Shown piece by piece: positions 16,973 to 26,087 of a DNA stretch of 64,000 bases. The notes beneath the pieces are model-generated. The model made no database searches and was not told the DNA's origin. It was given only the letters and a program-made list of their open reading frames with translations. A program made the position numbers and the translations under genes. The stretch comes from a virus. Location: the IMG/VR virus record IMGVR_UViG_3300025872_000056, positions 1-64,000 of that record. One strand, written 5' to 3'. Each line of letters begins with the position of its first letter. Position 1 is the first letter of the stretch.

Positions 16973-17533
16973 ATGTTTCATACTGTTATTGGTATTGATT
17001 ATTCTATGACTTCACCTTGCGTTTGTTTGTTTGACATGCGTCAAACTTTTTGTTTTGAAAATTGCCATTTTTATTTTTTGACAGATACCAAGAAATACGC
17101 AAATAAATTTTTAAACAATATCACAGGGGAATTATTTCCGGACTATGATTGTGACACCGAAAGATTTGATACTATTTCTACGTGGGCATTGAATCTTTGT
17201 ATCGGTGCTGCAGAGGTATCTCTTGAAGGTTATGCATATAACTCAACTGGAAGGGTATTCCATTTGGCAGAAAATGTTGGAATATTAAAACATAAACTGT
17301 ACAAAAATGCTATTCCTCTCAGTGTGATAGAACCAAGCCGAATAAAAAAGATTGCATCCGGAAAGGGAAATGCGGATAAGCAAGCAATGTATGAAGCTTT
17401 TGAAAAAGAAAGTTTTGTTGACCTAAAAAGCATACTAGGTCAAAAGACACTGTCGAATCCTGTTACGGATATTATCGACAGTTTTTATATTACTAAAATT
17501 TTAGTGGATACAAAACTCAGTCAAGAGATCTGA
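16973..17533 (+). CDS. RuvC-like Holliday junction resolvase
   Basis: 186 residues with an RNase H-like fold: first strand VIGIDYSMTSP (D9), second acidic site SLEGYAY (E85), and the C-terminal DIIDSFYI (D166/D169). This is the acidic set of RuvC-type resolvases, which resolve branched DNA before packaging. Expression from a late promoter (16960-16967) fits that role, as for endonuclease VII in T4. The 3' end overlaps the convergent gene at 17517 by 17 bases. Confidence 0.85.
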   Translation: MFHTVIGIDYSMTSPCVCLFDMRQTFCFENCHFYFLTDTKKYANKFLNNITGELFPDYDCDTERFDTISTWALNLCIGAAEVSLEGYAYNSTGRVFHLAENVGILKHKLYKNAIPLSVIEPSRIKKIASGKGNADKQAMYEAFEKESFVDLKSILGQKTLSNPVTDIIDSFYITKILVDTKLSQEI

Positions 17534-17900
17534 CTATAAAGCTTTCAACGATTGGTGCTGGTATTGATTTGAGAATTTCATAATTTTCCCAATTTTCCCT
17601 CAATACACCATCCCTTACCATACTGGCTAAAGTGTCATCTAGCTTTTTGTCTTTTTTGCTAAATTTGATATATTTTTTGCCATTATCAACAGCAAGCTTG
17701 ACAGCCGTAGCTACCGAATCTCCATAAGGATAATCTTCCAAGCTTTTCTTTTCCACATCAGGTAAGATGTAATAAAGGAAACCAGCAATATCTCTTTTTG
17801 GGACAATAGCCGAATGTCTTATGGAAGATTTTGAAACTCCCATGTTATAGACATCCTGGTCTTCAGAAAAATATTTTTCAATAACAAATTTTGTCGCCAT
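17517..17900 (-). CDS. Unknown late protein (127 aa)
   Basis: 127 residues starting MATKFVIEKYF. I chose ATG 17900 because a late promoter (CATAAATA, 17909-17916) lies 8 bases upstream; a longer frame would start inside or before the promoter. It carries a Lys-rich central stretch (NGKKYIKFSKKDKKLDDT) and no recognised motif. Convergent with the resolvase gene. Confidence 0.65.
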   Translation of the reverse strand: MATKFVIEKYFSEDQDVYNMGVSKSSIRHSAIVPKRDIAGFLYYILPDVEKKSLEDYPYGDSVATAVKLAVDNGKKYIKFSKKDKKLDDTLASMVRDGVLRENWENYEILKSIPAPIVESFIVRSLD

Positions 17901-17908
17901 GTTACAAA

Positions 17909-17916
17909 TATTTATG
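17909..17916 (-). promoter_or_regulatory. T4-like late promoter (CATAAATA)
   Basis: CATAAATA on the minus strand, 8 bases before the ATG at 17900. It decides the start of that gene. Confidence 0.65.
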
Positions 17917-17919
17917 TTA

Positions 17920-18210
17920 TTATCCACCGCCACGAAGTTCTGAGGCAGCGTCCAATTTTCTTTGATGGCGTGGGGGCAGACCCTTCTTCATCTTCGCCAT
18001 AAGTTCATTCCAGGCCCCGCCAGTTGCCTTATTAGGGCTTAGAGTGGTATCCATAGCCATTCCCACCGTTTCACTCATAAAGTCCCGTATAACGCTTTTC
18101 TTATGGCATTTAGGGCATGGATTTTTGAGGGGTTGATCGTTGTTTTTCATAGATAAACTTTCCTCAAATTTATGTTTACATTTTTCACACGAAAAAGCAT
18201 ATATTGGCAT
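17920..18210 (-). CDS. FmdB-type zinc-ribbon protein
   Basis: 96 residues. The N-terminus MPIYAFSCEKCKHKFEE followed by CPKC is the FmdB-type zinc ribbon (two CxxC pairs, C8/C11 and C32/C35). The rest is basic and probably disordered, ending in ELRGGG. Such ribbons bind nucleic acid or protein partners. Translationally coupled to the HNH gene (TAATG overlap). Confidence 0.8.
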   Translation of the reverse strand: MPIYAFSCEKCKHKFEESLSMKNNDQPLKNPCPKCHKKSVIRDFMSETVGMAMDTTLSPNKATGGAWNELMAKMKKGLPPRHQRKLDAASELRGGG

Positions 18211-18701
18211 TATTTTTTCCTCAAGAAAAATTTTAAAATATCATCAAATATCAAATTATAAGAGGGTTCTTTTGGTTTATTTAAAAGATTCATTCCTGCT
18301 TCTTTAGGAGTTTTATTGCCTTTAAATAAATTGCAATCACGGCAAGCAGCAACCATATTAACCCAACTATTACTTCCACCTCTTTGTCTTGGCACAATAT
18401 GGTCCACTGTAGCATTATGTTCTGTCAATTCAATACTGCAATATTGGCAGATATATTTATCACGTCTTAAAATATTTTTTTTGCTAGGATAAGTTTTACG
18501 TAAAGGAACTTTTACGTAATATTTCAAAATCATAACTTTTGGAATTTTAATAGTTCCATTAAGACATTGAATATTAATAGAATCGTCAGTTTCTTCATAA
18601 TAAACTTTATTCTTCGACATTAAATCCAATGCTCTTCGCATTGTAATTACATTTAATGGGCTTTGGTCAAAATTCAGAAGAAGAACTGAATTTTCAAGCA
18701 T
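18210..18701 (-). CDS. HNH endonuclease
   Basis: 163 residues from ATG 18701, which overlaps the end of the preceding small gene (ATGCTTGA). The C-terminal half is a classic HNH nuclease: CQYC, then HNATVDHIVPRQRGGSNSWVNM and CRDCN, giving two zinc-binding CxxC knuckles and the catalytic DH. The N-terminal half (LLLNFDQSPLNVITMRRALDL) is the usual companion region of this family. Could be a free-standing homing nuclease or a DNA-processing enzyme. Longer frames upstream lie in another gene. Confidence 0.88.
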   Translation of the reverse strand: MLENSVLLLNFDQSPLNVITMRRALDLMSKNKVYYEETDDSINIQCLNGTIKIPKVMILKYYVKVPLRKTYPSKKNILRRDKYICQYCSIELTEHNATVDHIVPRQRGGSNSWVNMVAACRDCNLFKGNKTPKEAGMNLLNKPKEPSYNLIFDDILKFFLRKK

Positions 18702-18882
18702 TTTCTTTGATAAACGCCGAGAATGACAAGATTCGGGATTCGTTTTGCGGTTCCCGTTTTTTCTTGGATATTTCGATGGCTTGCAACTGTTTAATTGCTT
18801 GTTCTTCGGACTCATGCGTACCTAAAATTTTTTCACCTGAAGAGTCTGTGACGATAAATTTGTCGCCGGATTTCTTTATCAT
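18694..18882 (-). CDS. Conserved small phage protein (62 aa)
   Basis: 62 residues. The pattern KFIVTDSSGEKILGTHESEEQAIKQLQAIEISK resembles short proteins found in many phages of aquatic bacteria, with the HxSExxAIxQLxAI core; their function is unknown. Expressed from an exact TATAAATA late promoter (18890-18897) 7 bases upstream and coupled to the HNH gene. Confidence 0.75.
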   Translation of the reverse strand: MIKKSGDKFIVTDSSGEKILGTHESEEQAIKQLQAIEISKKKREPQNESRILSFSAFIKENA

Positions 18883-18889
18883 TCAATAT

Positions 18890-18897
18890 TATTTATA
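18890..18897 (-). promoter_or_regulatory. T4-like late promoter, divergent pair (minus)
   Basis: Exact TATAAATA on the minus strand, 7 bases before the ATG at 18882. It lies back to back with the plus-strand late promoter at 18901-18908. Confidence 0.75.
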
Positions 18898-18900
18898 GAT

Positions 18901-18908
18901 CCTAAATA
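18901..18908 (+). promoter_or_regulatory. T4-like late promoter, divergent pair (plus)
   Basis: CCTAAATA ending 8 bases before the ATG at 18917. Same variant as at 23689 and 34299. Confidence 0.55.
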
Positions 18909-18916
18909 ATTTCAGT

Positions 18917-19114
18917 ATGAATAAAGCAATTTTAGCCCACTTAACATCCCTTTGCGAAAAGGCTGAAAAGTTACACACCCATAAAATTTCTACTTACAAA
19001 CCACTTTCTCCGTTTTGCACAAATAAAGTTAAAAAAATTGATGAAAAGGTTGTTGGTTTCAATTTAAGCAATTTAAATGAAAGTAAATATTATACAGATG
19101 AAAAACTTTCATGA
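18917..19114 (+). CDS. Small basic late protein (65 aa)
   Basis: 65 residues, MNKAILAHLTSLCEKAEKLHTHK at the start and mixed-charge afterwards. It is the first gene behind the plus-strand late promoter at 18901-18908 and overlaps the start of the 1088-residue protein by 17 bases. Function unknown. Confidence 0.55.
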   Translation: MNKAILAHLTSLCEKAEKLHTHKISTYKPLSPFCTNKVKKIDEKVVGFNLSNLNESKYYTDEKLS

Positions 19115-22100
19115 ACTAACCGACCAAGCTTTGTCCACAAAGCTTAATGCAGATTATACCAGACTCGCTGAGGGTCGGCAACAGTTTATCTTTGAAAAAA
19201 CTTTGGAAATTTTAAATGAAAGTGATGTAGAAATGCGTTCCCTAAAAAGGGAAGAGCAAATGATTCGGGATCAGCTTAAAGAAAGAGAATTTTCTCAGAA
19301 AGCAAGACCAGGTCCACATGAAGAAGGTGGACTAATTGATATGATTGCAAGAGGCATCCGAGAATTACCTAGATTTGGGGCAAAAGTATCAGAAACAAGT
19401 AAAGGTTTAGAACCTGTAGATAGATGGTTAAGAAGTATGGGCGTTTTTGGCCCAGATACTAAACCTTCTGGTCAATCGTTTCAAGAAAGGGACGAAAAGG
19501 TCAAGGCAAAAATTCAACAAATTGAAGATTATTCTAAACAAATAGAAAAACAAGGATATAAAAGTTGGGAAGATGTTCCCGTTCCAGAAGAAGAAATAAA
19601 AGAATTAGAAGCATGGAAACAGAGAACAGAACCATCAAGACCAGGTCAAGAACCAAAAATTCCAACTTTAAGATTAAAAAGAGATTTAAAAGCATATAGA
19701 GAATTCCAAAATACAGTAAGAGGAAAAAGCGTACAACAATTAAGAGATCTATATGAAAAAGATCCAGATTTATATTCAAGACATGAAGAATTCATGCCAA
19801 ATACAGTTGCTATAGATCTTAAACCAGCAAATCTAGCAGACGAAACATTAGAGCGAGGATTGCCAAAAGGTGTGTCTGCAAGAACCGCCAGAACAATGAG
19901 AGATTTTGGTGAAAATTTACCAGAAATTACTGCCATTGCTGCCGCAGCTTCTATGGCCCCAGGTTTAGTTACTACTTTTACAAGAGCAGCTGGCGCTGCT
20001 GTTCCTGCTATAGGAAGAAATGTATCTCCATCTGCAGCTGGACAATTGACATCACAAGCATTGACAACAGGATTTGGTATGCAGGGGGCAGCTGGTTTAG
20101 CCAGATCTCAAGATGTAGGAGAAGCAGGCTTGAATGCCATGTTGGCTCTGCCAGCAGCCAAAACAATTGCAGGGTCTGCAAGATTGGGTGCGGGTGGCGC
20201 AGATACCAGTGCATCAGGATTTAGAAGTGTATTTAATGATGCACTGGCAAAAGCAAGAGAACGAGAATTAGAAATTTTAGATAGACAAAGAGCAAAAGCG
20301 GAAGCAAGAGCTGGCGCAAAAGAAGGAAGGCTTGAGGGTGGTAGAAGAAAGGAAGAAAGAAGAACATCAAATATAGAAAAAGATGAAGCAGTTTTTAAAG
20401 CTTTACCTTGGCTTCGAATATTCGATAGAAAACGAAAAGTAGAACCATTGGCTCAAGGACAAAGTGAAACCACAAAACCAGAAAGAGCTGAAATTGCCGC
20501 AGAGACTTCAGCACAGGCTAGAAAACTACCATCTGAACTTGCTTATGATGTGGCAAAGGATTTTACTTTGGCTCGCATTGAAGCTCAAGCCAGAGGAGCC
20601 GAAAGACCAGAAATACCTTCTTTTGAGAAACAAACACCAAAATTAACAGTTCAAAGTGTTCAACCAGAAAAAGAAAAAGAAGCAAAAAAAATTAATCCTG
20701 AAAAACTTGGCGAAAGAGAAGCAGTTGAAGGACCATCTAGTTTATCACAAGCAGTTGGGGTTGCTAGGGACGTTGCAGATATTCCAAAAAATGTTGCCAC
20801 AAATATATCAGATTGGATAAAGGGAAAGATAAAAGAAATAGGTGCAATAGGAAAGCCATCATTAAGTTCACCAAAACCATCTCCATCTATTCGTGGTCGT
20901 TTATTTTCATGGGAAAAAGCAATAGAAGGTGCAATAAAAAGAGCAAAAGAGACTGTTGGAGAAATAAAAAGAGTAGGTGCTAAAGAGGCAGCAGCTACTG
21001 CTTTGGCTGCATCGGCTATGATTCTCCCAGAACCAGCAGGAAGACCAATTGCTGCTCATACACCAAAAACAGTAGAAGTTATTAGAATCAATGAGCCTGG
21101 AAAATTACCATCCGCATCAAGGCCAACTGCTTCTGGTCAACCATCAGTTCCAGAAACAAAAATAGAACCCACTCTACCAAATGAAGGTGGAATGAATAAA
21201 CCAGTTTCACTTCCTGAATATGAACCAACTACGCCAGGTGAAGGTGGAATGAATAAACCAGTTTCACTTCCTGAATATGAACCAATAACACCAAAGAAAA
21301 CTCCTTCTACTTGGGATCAAATGATTAAAGATCTTCAAAAGGAATTTGAAACTATTAAAACTGCTGAACCGGCCCCAGCACCAGATCTGCCACCACCTCC
21401 AGCAGCAGAACCAGAACCAGCTCCAGCACCAGATCTGCCACCACCTCCAGCAGCAGAACCAGAACCAGCTCCAGCACCAGATCCGGAACCACCTCCAGCT
21501 GTGTCACAATTAACTTGGGATGAAATATTAAACAAGATTAAAAGCCAAGAAAAAAATATTGAGCCAAAACCACAATATGTATCTGATGCTGAACCAGTTG
21601 CCTCCCCTGAAACAAGACAAGCTCCACCTCCAGAGAAATTGGAAGAACCAACTCGTAGAGAACCATTGCCACCACCTTCGGACAACATTGCAAGAAATGT
21701 TCCACCAATTATTCCAATAACACCAGCAAATAGACCACCACAAAGACAACAGCCAAATATTCCAGAACCACCAAAAGGTGTTCCTTCGGGGCCTCCTCCT
21801 GTCGGAAAACGGCAACAAGAAAGAGAATATTCACCAGCTCCAGTTAAAGCACCTTCGACTAAAACTAAAACAGAAACACCACCAGTTGCTCCGGTGACTC
21901 AGGAAAAACAAGTTTCCGGAGCTCCTGCAGTAGTTGTAACAACAATACCATCAAAAGATACTGAAATTGAACAGCAAAAACAAGAAACACAAACAAAACA
22001 ACAAGATAAGAATGTTGATCAAAATGTAAATCAAATAGATACTTCAAAAATAGAAACTAAAAAAATTGAAACACAAAATACTATAAATGCAATAGCTCCA

Positions 22101-22364
22101 GTAGCAATCCCTGCTGCAACTGCTCTTACTGCTTGGTTATTAAATAATTTGCAAAGTACCACATCGTCTGCTGGAGATAGTTCAGGAAAGTTGAGATCAA
22201 ATAAGACAACAACAACTGGTTCCGCAAATGTACCAGCACTTCCCGGTACTGCTCAAGAAACTGAAGAAGAAGAAATTGATACTGAAACAACCAAGAAATT
22301 AAAAGATTGGAATCTTGATTGGACTGAAATCTATAGTAAATACGCCAAGACTCTGTCTAAATAG
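19098..22364 (+). CDS. Large repeat- and proline-rich virion-like protein
   Basis: 1088 residues from ATG 19098, preferred because MKNFHELTDQAL resembles the start of the small late proteins at 46783-48182; ATG 19077 is an alternative. Regions: helical charged N-terminus; an Ala/Gly-rich hydrophobic stretch at about 280-360 (ITAIAAAASMAPGL); a long charged region; repeats of EGGMNKPVSLPEYEP and of a PAPAPDLPPPPAAEPE type; a Gln/Lys-rich segment; and a hydrophobic stretch near the end (APVAIPAATALTAWLL). The composition suggests a flexible virion, ejection or internal head protein. No catalytic domain seen. Confidence 0.8.
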   Translation: MKNFHELTDQALSTKLNADYTRLAEGRQQFIFEKTLEILNESDVEMRSLKREEQMIRDQLKEREFSQKARPGPHEEGGLIDMIARGIRELPRFGAKVSETSKGLEPVDRWLRSMGVFGPDTKPSGQSFQERDEKVKAKIQQIEDYSKQIEKQGYKSWEDVPVPEEEIKELEAWKQRTEPSRPGQEPKIPTLRLKRDLKAYREFQNTVRGKSVQQLRDLYEKDPDLYSRHEEFMPNTVAIDLKPANLADETLERGLPKGVSARTARTMRDFGENLPEITAIAAAASMAPGLVTTFTRAAGAAVPAIGRNVSPSAAGQLTSQALTTGFGMQGAAGLARSQDVGEAGLNAMLALPAAKTIAGSARLGAGGADTSASGFRSVFNDALAKARERELEILDRQRAKAEARAGAKEGRLEGGRRKEERRTSNIEKDEAVFKALPWLRIFDRKRKVEPLAQGQSETTKPERAEIAAETSAQARKLPSELAYDVAKDFTLARIEAQARGAERPEIPSFEKQTPKLTVQSVQPEKEKEAKKINPEKLGEREAVEGPSSLSQAVGVARDVADIPKNVATNISDWIKGKIKEIGAIGKPSLSSPKPSPSIRGRLFSWEKAIEGAIKRAKETVGEIKRVGAKEAAATALAASAMILPEPAGRPIAAHTPKTVEVIRINEPGKLPSASRPTASGQPSVPETKIEPTLPNEGGMNKPVSLPEYEPTTPGEGGMNKPVSLPEYEPITPKKTPSTWDQMIKDLQKEFETIKTAEPAPAPDLPPPPAAEPEPAPAPDLPPPPAAEPEPAPAPDPEPPPAVSQLTWDEILNKIKSQEKNIEPKPQYVSDAEPVASPETRQAPPPEKLEEPTRREPLPPPSDNIARNVPPIIPITPANRPPQRQQPNIPEPPKGVPSGPPPVGKRQQEREYSPAPVKAPSTKTKTETPPVAPVTQEKQVSGAPAVVVTTIPSKDTEIEQQKQETQTKQQDKNVDQNVNQIDTSKIETKKIETQNTINAIAPVAIPAATALTAWLLNNLQSTTSSAGDSSGKLRSNKTTTTGSANVPALPGTAQETEEEEIDTETTKKLKDWNLDWTEIYSKYAKTLSK
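21183..21287 (+). repeat. 57-bp tandem repeat (about 2 copies)
   Basis: Two near-identical copies of a 57-base unit starting at 21183 and 21240, encoding EGGMNKPVSLPEYEP(T/I)TP. In frame within the 1088-residue protein. Confidence 0.85.
21375..21500 (+). repeat. 48-bp tandem repeat (about 2.6 copies)
   Basis: Units start at 21375, 21423 and 21471 and encode a Pro/Ala/Glu-rich 16-residue repeat (PAPDLPPPPAAEPEPA). In-frame expansion in a linker region. Confidence 0.85.
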
Positions 22365-22365
22365 T

Positions 22366-22394
22366 TTGAAGTAATTTATATTTTTTGGTATAAT
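22366..22394 (+). promoter_or_regulatory. Sigma70-like promoter of the nuclease gene
   Basis: TTGAAG, 17-base spacer, TATAAT with extended -10 (TGG before TATAAT). It begins directly after the previous stop codon and ends 8 bases before the ATG at 22403. Confidence 0.8.
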
Positions 22395-22402
22395 ATATTT
22401 GT

Positions 22403-23083
22403 ATGACTTTGTTGCCCATAAAAACCTTTATCCATAAAACCGTTGATGTTTCTGGTTCTCTACAAGAACAAACAACAGATACTGGTAGATCATATTCAAC
22501 CCCAGATGGTGTATTTCCATCTGTTACAACTGTTGTTGGTTTTGAAAAACAAAAATTTTTCGCAGAATGGCGTAAAAAGAATGGCAAAGAAAGCGCCAGA
22601 GTAACAAAACGCGGTACGGATTTTCATTCATTGATTGAATCATATTTGAAAAATGAAAGTATTGATTTTGAATCCTTAATGCCAAATATGTTGGATATCT
22701 TTATAAGAATCCAGCCATTATTGCATAAGATAGACAATATCGCAATGATTGAAGCTCCTTTATGGTCTTCATTGCTGGGACTTGCCGGGAGAACAGATTG
22801 CATTGCAGAATATGATGGAGAATTATCAATCATTGATTTTAAGGCAAGCACCAAGGAAAAAAGAAAGCAAGATATTGAAAATTATTTCATGCAGGCTACT
22901 GCTTATGCAATGATGCTCCAAGAAAGAACAGGAATTAAGGTAACTCAATTTGTAATCTTAATTTCTTGTGAAGATGGAACAAGTCAGGTTTTTATAGATA
23001 AGCCAATAAATTATGTCAAAAAATTAAGTGACATAATTCAAAAATATAAGGATCATACCAATGCACAAAGAGAGAATAGTTGA
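22403..23083 (+). CDS. Cas4/RecB/MGME1-like PD-(D/E)XK exonuclease
   Basis: 226 residues. Motifs of the PD-(D/E)XK exonuclease group: PSVTTVVG and RGTDFHSLIE in the N-terminal part, then LAGRTDCIAEYDGELSIIDFKAST (Asp of GRTD and D-FK catalytic core) and the QATAYAMMLQ helix. Relatives degrade single-stranded or flapped DNA. Read from its own sigma70-like promoter rather than a late promoter, so it is probably made before virion genes. Its last 23 bases overlap the next gene. Confidence 0.85.
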   Translation: MTLLPIKTFIHKTVDVSGSLQEQTTDTGRSYSTPDGVFPSVTTVVGFEKQKFFAEWRKKNGKESARVTKRGTDFHSLIESYLKNESIDFESLMPNMLDIFIRIQPLLHKIDNIAMIEAPLWSSLLGLAGRTDCIAEYDGELSIIDFKASTKEKRKQDIENYFMQATAYAMMLQERTGIKVTQFVILISCEDGTSQVFIDKPINYVKKLSDIIQKYKDHTNAQRENS

Positions 23084-23693
23084 TTTAGAGGAAAGAGTAA
23101 ATCGTCGTAATACCAAATTATGGTTTATGATGAATGAAAATTCTAGATCTAATTCACATAGGGAACAATTTGTAAAAGATAATGGGGGAATGTTTTATCA
23201 AAATGATCGCGGTGAATGGTTGTGGAAGAATGATTATGTAGTTAAAAATGGTTATTGGTTGAAAAGAAAAGATACAGGAGAAAAAGTATTCTTTGAAAAT
23301 ATGAGCGAATTTTGTAGAAAGAATGATCTTTCAATAGTAAAAATTTGCGAAATCATGAATGGAAAAAGAAAAAGTTACAAGGGATGGGAGCCAGTAGAAC
23401 TTAGAGCAGTTAAAGAAGGTCCTGGTAGTCACAAAAATATTGGCACAAATCCCGCTAATAATAAAAAATATGAAGTTATAACCGAAACTGCTATTTTTAA
23501 AAACTGGTTAACAAATGAAATAGTTTTGGTTACCAATATTCCAGAATTTGCCAAAAAAATCAATGGTCAACGCAAAGAATTATATCAAGTAGCTAAAGGA
23601 AAGAAAAAATCATATAAAGAGTGGACTTTAGCCTCATCTGCCAATCCTCCTGAAAGTTTAAAGAAAAAAAATCACCCAAAGAATGAAACCTAA
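23061..23693 (+). CDS. Protein with two NUMOD-like DNA-binding repeats
   Basis: 210 basic residues. Two copies of a motif resembling the helix-turn-helix modules of homing endonucleases (NUMOD type): MSEFCRKNDLSIVKICEIMN followed by GKRKSYKGW, and IPEFAKKINGQRKELYQVA followed by KGKKKSYKEW. No nuclease motif is visible, so it may be a DNA-binding remnant of a homing enzyme or a regulator. Overlaps the nuclease gene by 23 bases and is probably co-expressed with it. Confidence 0.7.
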   Translation: MHKERIVDLEERVNRRNTKLWFMMNENSRSNSHREQFVKDNGGMFYQNDRGEWLWKNDYVVKNGYWLKRKDTGEKVFFENMSEFCRKNDLSIVKICEIMNGKRKSYKGWEPVELRAVKEGPGSHKNIGTNPANNKKYEVITETAIFKNWLTNEIVLVTNIPEFAKKINGQRKELYQVAKGKKKSYKEWTLASSANPPESLKKKNHPKNET

Positions 23694-23696
23694 ATA
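23689..23696 (+). promoter_or_regulatory. T4-like late promoter variant (CCTAAATA)
   Basis: CCTAAATA overlapping the preceding stop codon, ending 9 bases before the ATG at 23706. Confidence 0.5.
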
Positions 23697-23705
23697 TTAG
23701 GACCA

Positions 23706-26087
23706 ATGGAATATGCTAAAAATTTCATAAAATATTTAATTGAAGCGGAAGAAAGCGAAACCGTAAAAACTGCTACTTCGCTCAAAAAAGAGCAAAGTAT
23801 GAGTGGTGCTAGCAGCGAAAAGGCCAGAGATGCAGCCCGCAAAAGAGCAGAACGTGCCAGCAAGCCAAAAAAATCTCAGCTAGGCAAGTCTGAACTTTTA
23901 AAACAAATTTTACCAGTAAAAACTGCACAGGGTGCAGTGGAATTAATATATAAAGATTCATATAATTCAAAATATCATCAAATTATTGATCCAAATACAG
24001 AGACTACCTTAGAAAAAGCTCAATCAATAACAAAAGAACAAAATTTCGTTCAGACACAGGCTTCTCAACACTTATTTGGAAAAATAGAGAAGAAAGCTGC
24101 TGCCCAAGAAAAGAAAAGAGCAAAAGAGTCAGAAATGGCAAACGCACAAGGAGCAGAAGAACAAGGACCAGCCCCAGTTCAACAAAAATTCACAAAACCA
24201 AAGAAAATGAGGATTGAAGATCTTCTTGCAAGCTTTGGAAAAATGGATCCTGTTCAAATGGGAGCTTTGCCATTCGATCTTCGCCAGCAATATTTTCTCA
24301 ATAATCGTGATCCTATGTCCGATAAGGAATTCGATCATTTATCGTATGAAACTATTGCCAATCAATTTGGTATAACTGGTGTAGATTTGTCATTCAACGA
24401 ACAAATAACAAATGCGCTTGTAACACTTGCAAGAATTAAGGCCGGAGCAGGCGATTCGGAACTTTCATTTTTAACTAACATTAAAAATGGTACTTATACT
24501 CAATTCGGTAAAGAAGCATTTGATCAAGCAAAGAAAATGCTTGCCAGCTTTGGTGATGCCTGCATTCAATTGATGGTAACTGCTTCTGAAGCTGGTTTGG
24601 GTTCACCAAATGTAGACGGAAAAGTTGACTTTGCATGTGATAAGAATAGATTTACGGTTAATGCTCAGGGTGAAATTTCAATTTCTACAAATGATCTGTC
24701 GCAATCTGGAAAACATTCAAAACAAACTATTCAGAAAAACTTAGTACAAACTGTTCAAAATTTTGCATCATCTGGGCAGGATCCTTTATTCAATCAAGCA
24801 ATTGGGGGAATGCAGCAAACATTAGCTGGCATGGCTCCTGCTTTGATGAGTGATGAATCATTCAAAGAGATTTCTAAAGATCCTGCTATGGCAGCATTCA
24901 TGCAATCCGAGCCAGTTATAACTGCATCTGGACAAAATATGGGTCCAATGATGATGCCTTCCGGGGAAATGAATCCTGCTATTTCTTATAAAGTATTTGA
25001 AAAAACAACTAAAAAGACTTTGGAAAAGTTCATTGCTCTTCAAAAGGGAACAAAGGGAACATTTGCAAAAACATTAATGCAGGCTACTCTTGCCACAAGA
25101 CTGCGTGGTGATAATAGTGTAATGCCAGAACAAGCTCCAACACATTTGGTTACAATTGAAGGATTGTTCCCATTAAGTAATGAATATTTTGCTGCAGCAG
25201 CTGCAAACAGTGACATTTCCATAAAAAATAATGAAAAAGAATTTGGTTTAAAGAAAAGCAGAATGAATAAATTCAAAGTTGTTGTTGAACAGGTTCAGCC
25301 GCAGCAGATGATGGCACCGATGGATCCTTATGCACAGATGCGTCAAACCATAGCTTCTTTGCTCACACCCGTTCAAAATGATCCTGTTCAATTGATTACT
25401 ACATCATTGATTCAAGATTATAACATAGACATGAATTTTAGCCTTCTTCCCGGGATGAAACCCAAGGAATTACATGGTGTAGAATACAATAAAATTAAAA
25501 TTCATGGTAAAAATTTTAAAATTCCAGTTGCAAGAGATCAAGAATTAGTCGCTGCATCGTTTGCAGAAAATTATGTAACTGCAAATAATCTTTTGTTGGA
25601 ATGCCTAGAAAATGATGATGTGATCAGAGCATTATATGAAACAAAAATGATTTCTTTTGAGGATGCAGAAAGAATAGTTGCAACAAGATATGAAGGAATC
25701 AATGAAAATATAAACAATGTTAGATTTGTTCTAGAAAAACTTACTAATACTTTAAATGAAACTCCTCATATTCTTTTGACTTGTATTGAAAATCTACAAG
25801 AAGCAAAGAAAAAAAGAAAAAGAAATTATAAAAGAGAATACAAACTATTTCACGGAAAACCATCTCAAATAAAGAAAAGAGCAGCTAGAGTAAAGGCGCG
25901 AAGAAAGATGGAGAAAAGGGGATTAGTTCGTAAAGGGGACGGAAAAGATGTTGATCATAAAAAACCATTGAGAAATGGAGGAACCAGTGCAACTGGTAAC
26001 TTGAGAGTAAGAAGTAGAAGCGAAAATCGCTCAGACAATGGTAAATATAAAGGCCAACCCGCCGATAAGCCAAGGACTGACAAATGA
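23706..26087 (+). CDS. Virion-like protein with C-terminal HNH-like domain
   Basis: 793 residues. The N-terminus MEYAKNFIKYLIEAEES resembles T4 capsid-targeting peptides (cleavage-type motif LIE followed by A). After a Lys-rich stretch comes a Met/Gln-rich body of about 550 residues without a recognised fold. The last about 85 residues are very basic and contain DVDHKKPLRNGGTSATGNLR, an HNH-type nuclease motif (DH plus Asn). Expression from a late-type promoter and this architecture suggest a packaged protein carrying a nuclease or DNA-binding tail. Overlaps the next gene by ATGA. Confidence 0.8.
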   Translation: MEYAKNFIKYLIEAEESETVKTATSLKKEQSMSGASSEKARDAARKRAERASKPKKSQLGKSELLKQILPVKTAQGAVELIYKDSYNSKYHQIIDPNTETTLEKAQSITKEQNFVQTQASQHLFGKIEKKAAAQEKKRAKESEMANAQGAEEQGPAPVQQKFTKPKKMRIEDLLASFGKMDPVQMGALPFDLRQQYFLNNRDPMSDKEFDHLSYETIANQFGITGVDLSFNEQITNALVTLARIKAGAGDSELSFLTNIKNGTYTQFGKEAFDQAKKMLASFGDACIQLMVTASEAGLGSPNVDGKVDFACDKNRFTVNAQGEISISTNDLSQSGKHSKQTIQKNLVQTVQNFASSGQDPLFNQAIGGMQQTLAGMAPALMSDESFKEISKDPAMAAFMQSEPVITASGQNMGPMMMPSGEMNPAISYKVFEKTTKKTLEKFIALQKGTKGTFAKTLMQATLATRLRGDNSVMPEQAPTHLVTIEGLFPLSNEYFAAAAANSDISIKNNEKEFGLKKSRMNKFKVVVEQVQPQQMMAPMDPYAQMRQTIASLLTPVQNDPVQLITTSLIQDYNIDMNFSLLPGMKPKELHGVEYNKIKIHGKNFKIPVARDQELVAASFAENYVTANNLLLECLENDDVIRALYETKMISFEDAERIVATRYEGINENINNVRFVLEKLTNTLNETPHILLTCIENLQEAKKKRKRNYKREYKLFHGKPSQIKKRAARVKARRKMEKRGLVRKGDGKDVDHKKPLRNGGTSATGNLRVRSRSENRSDNGKYKGQPADKPRTDK

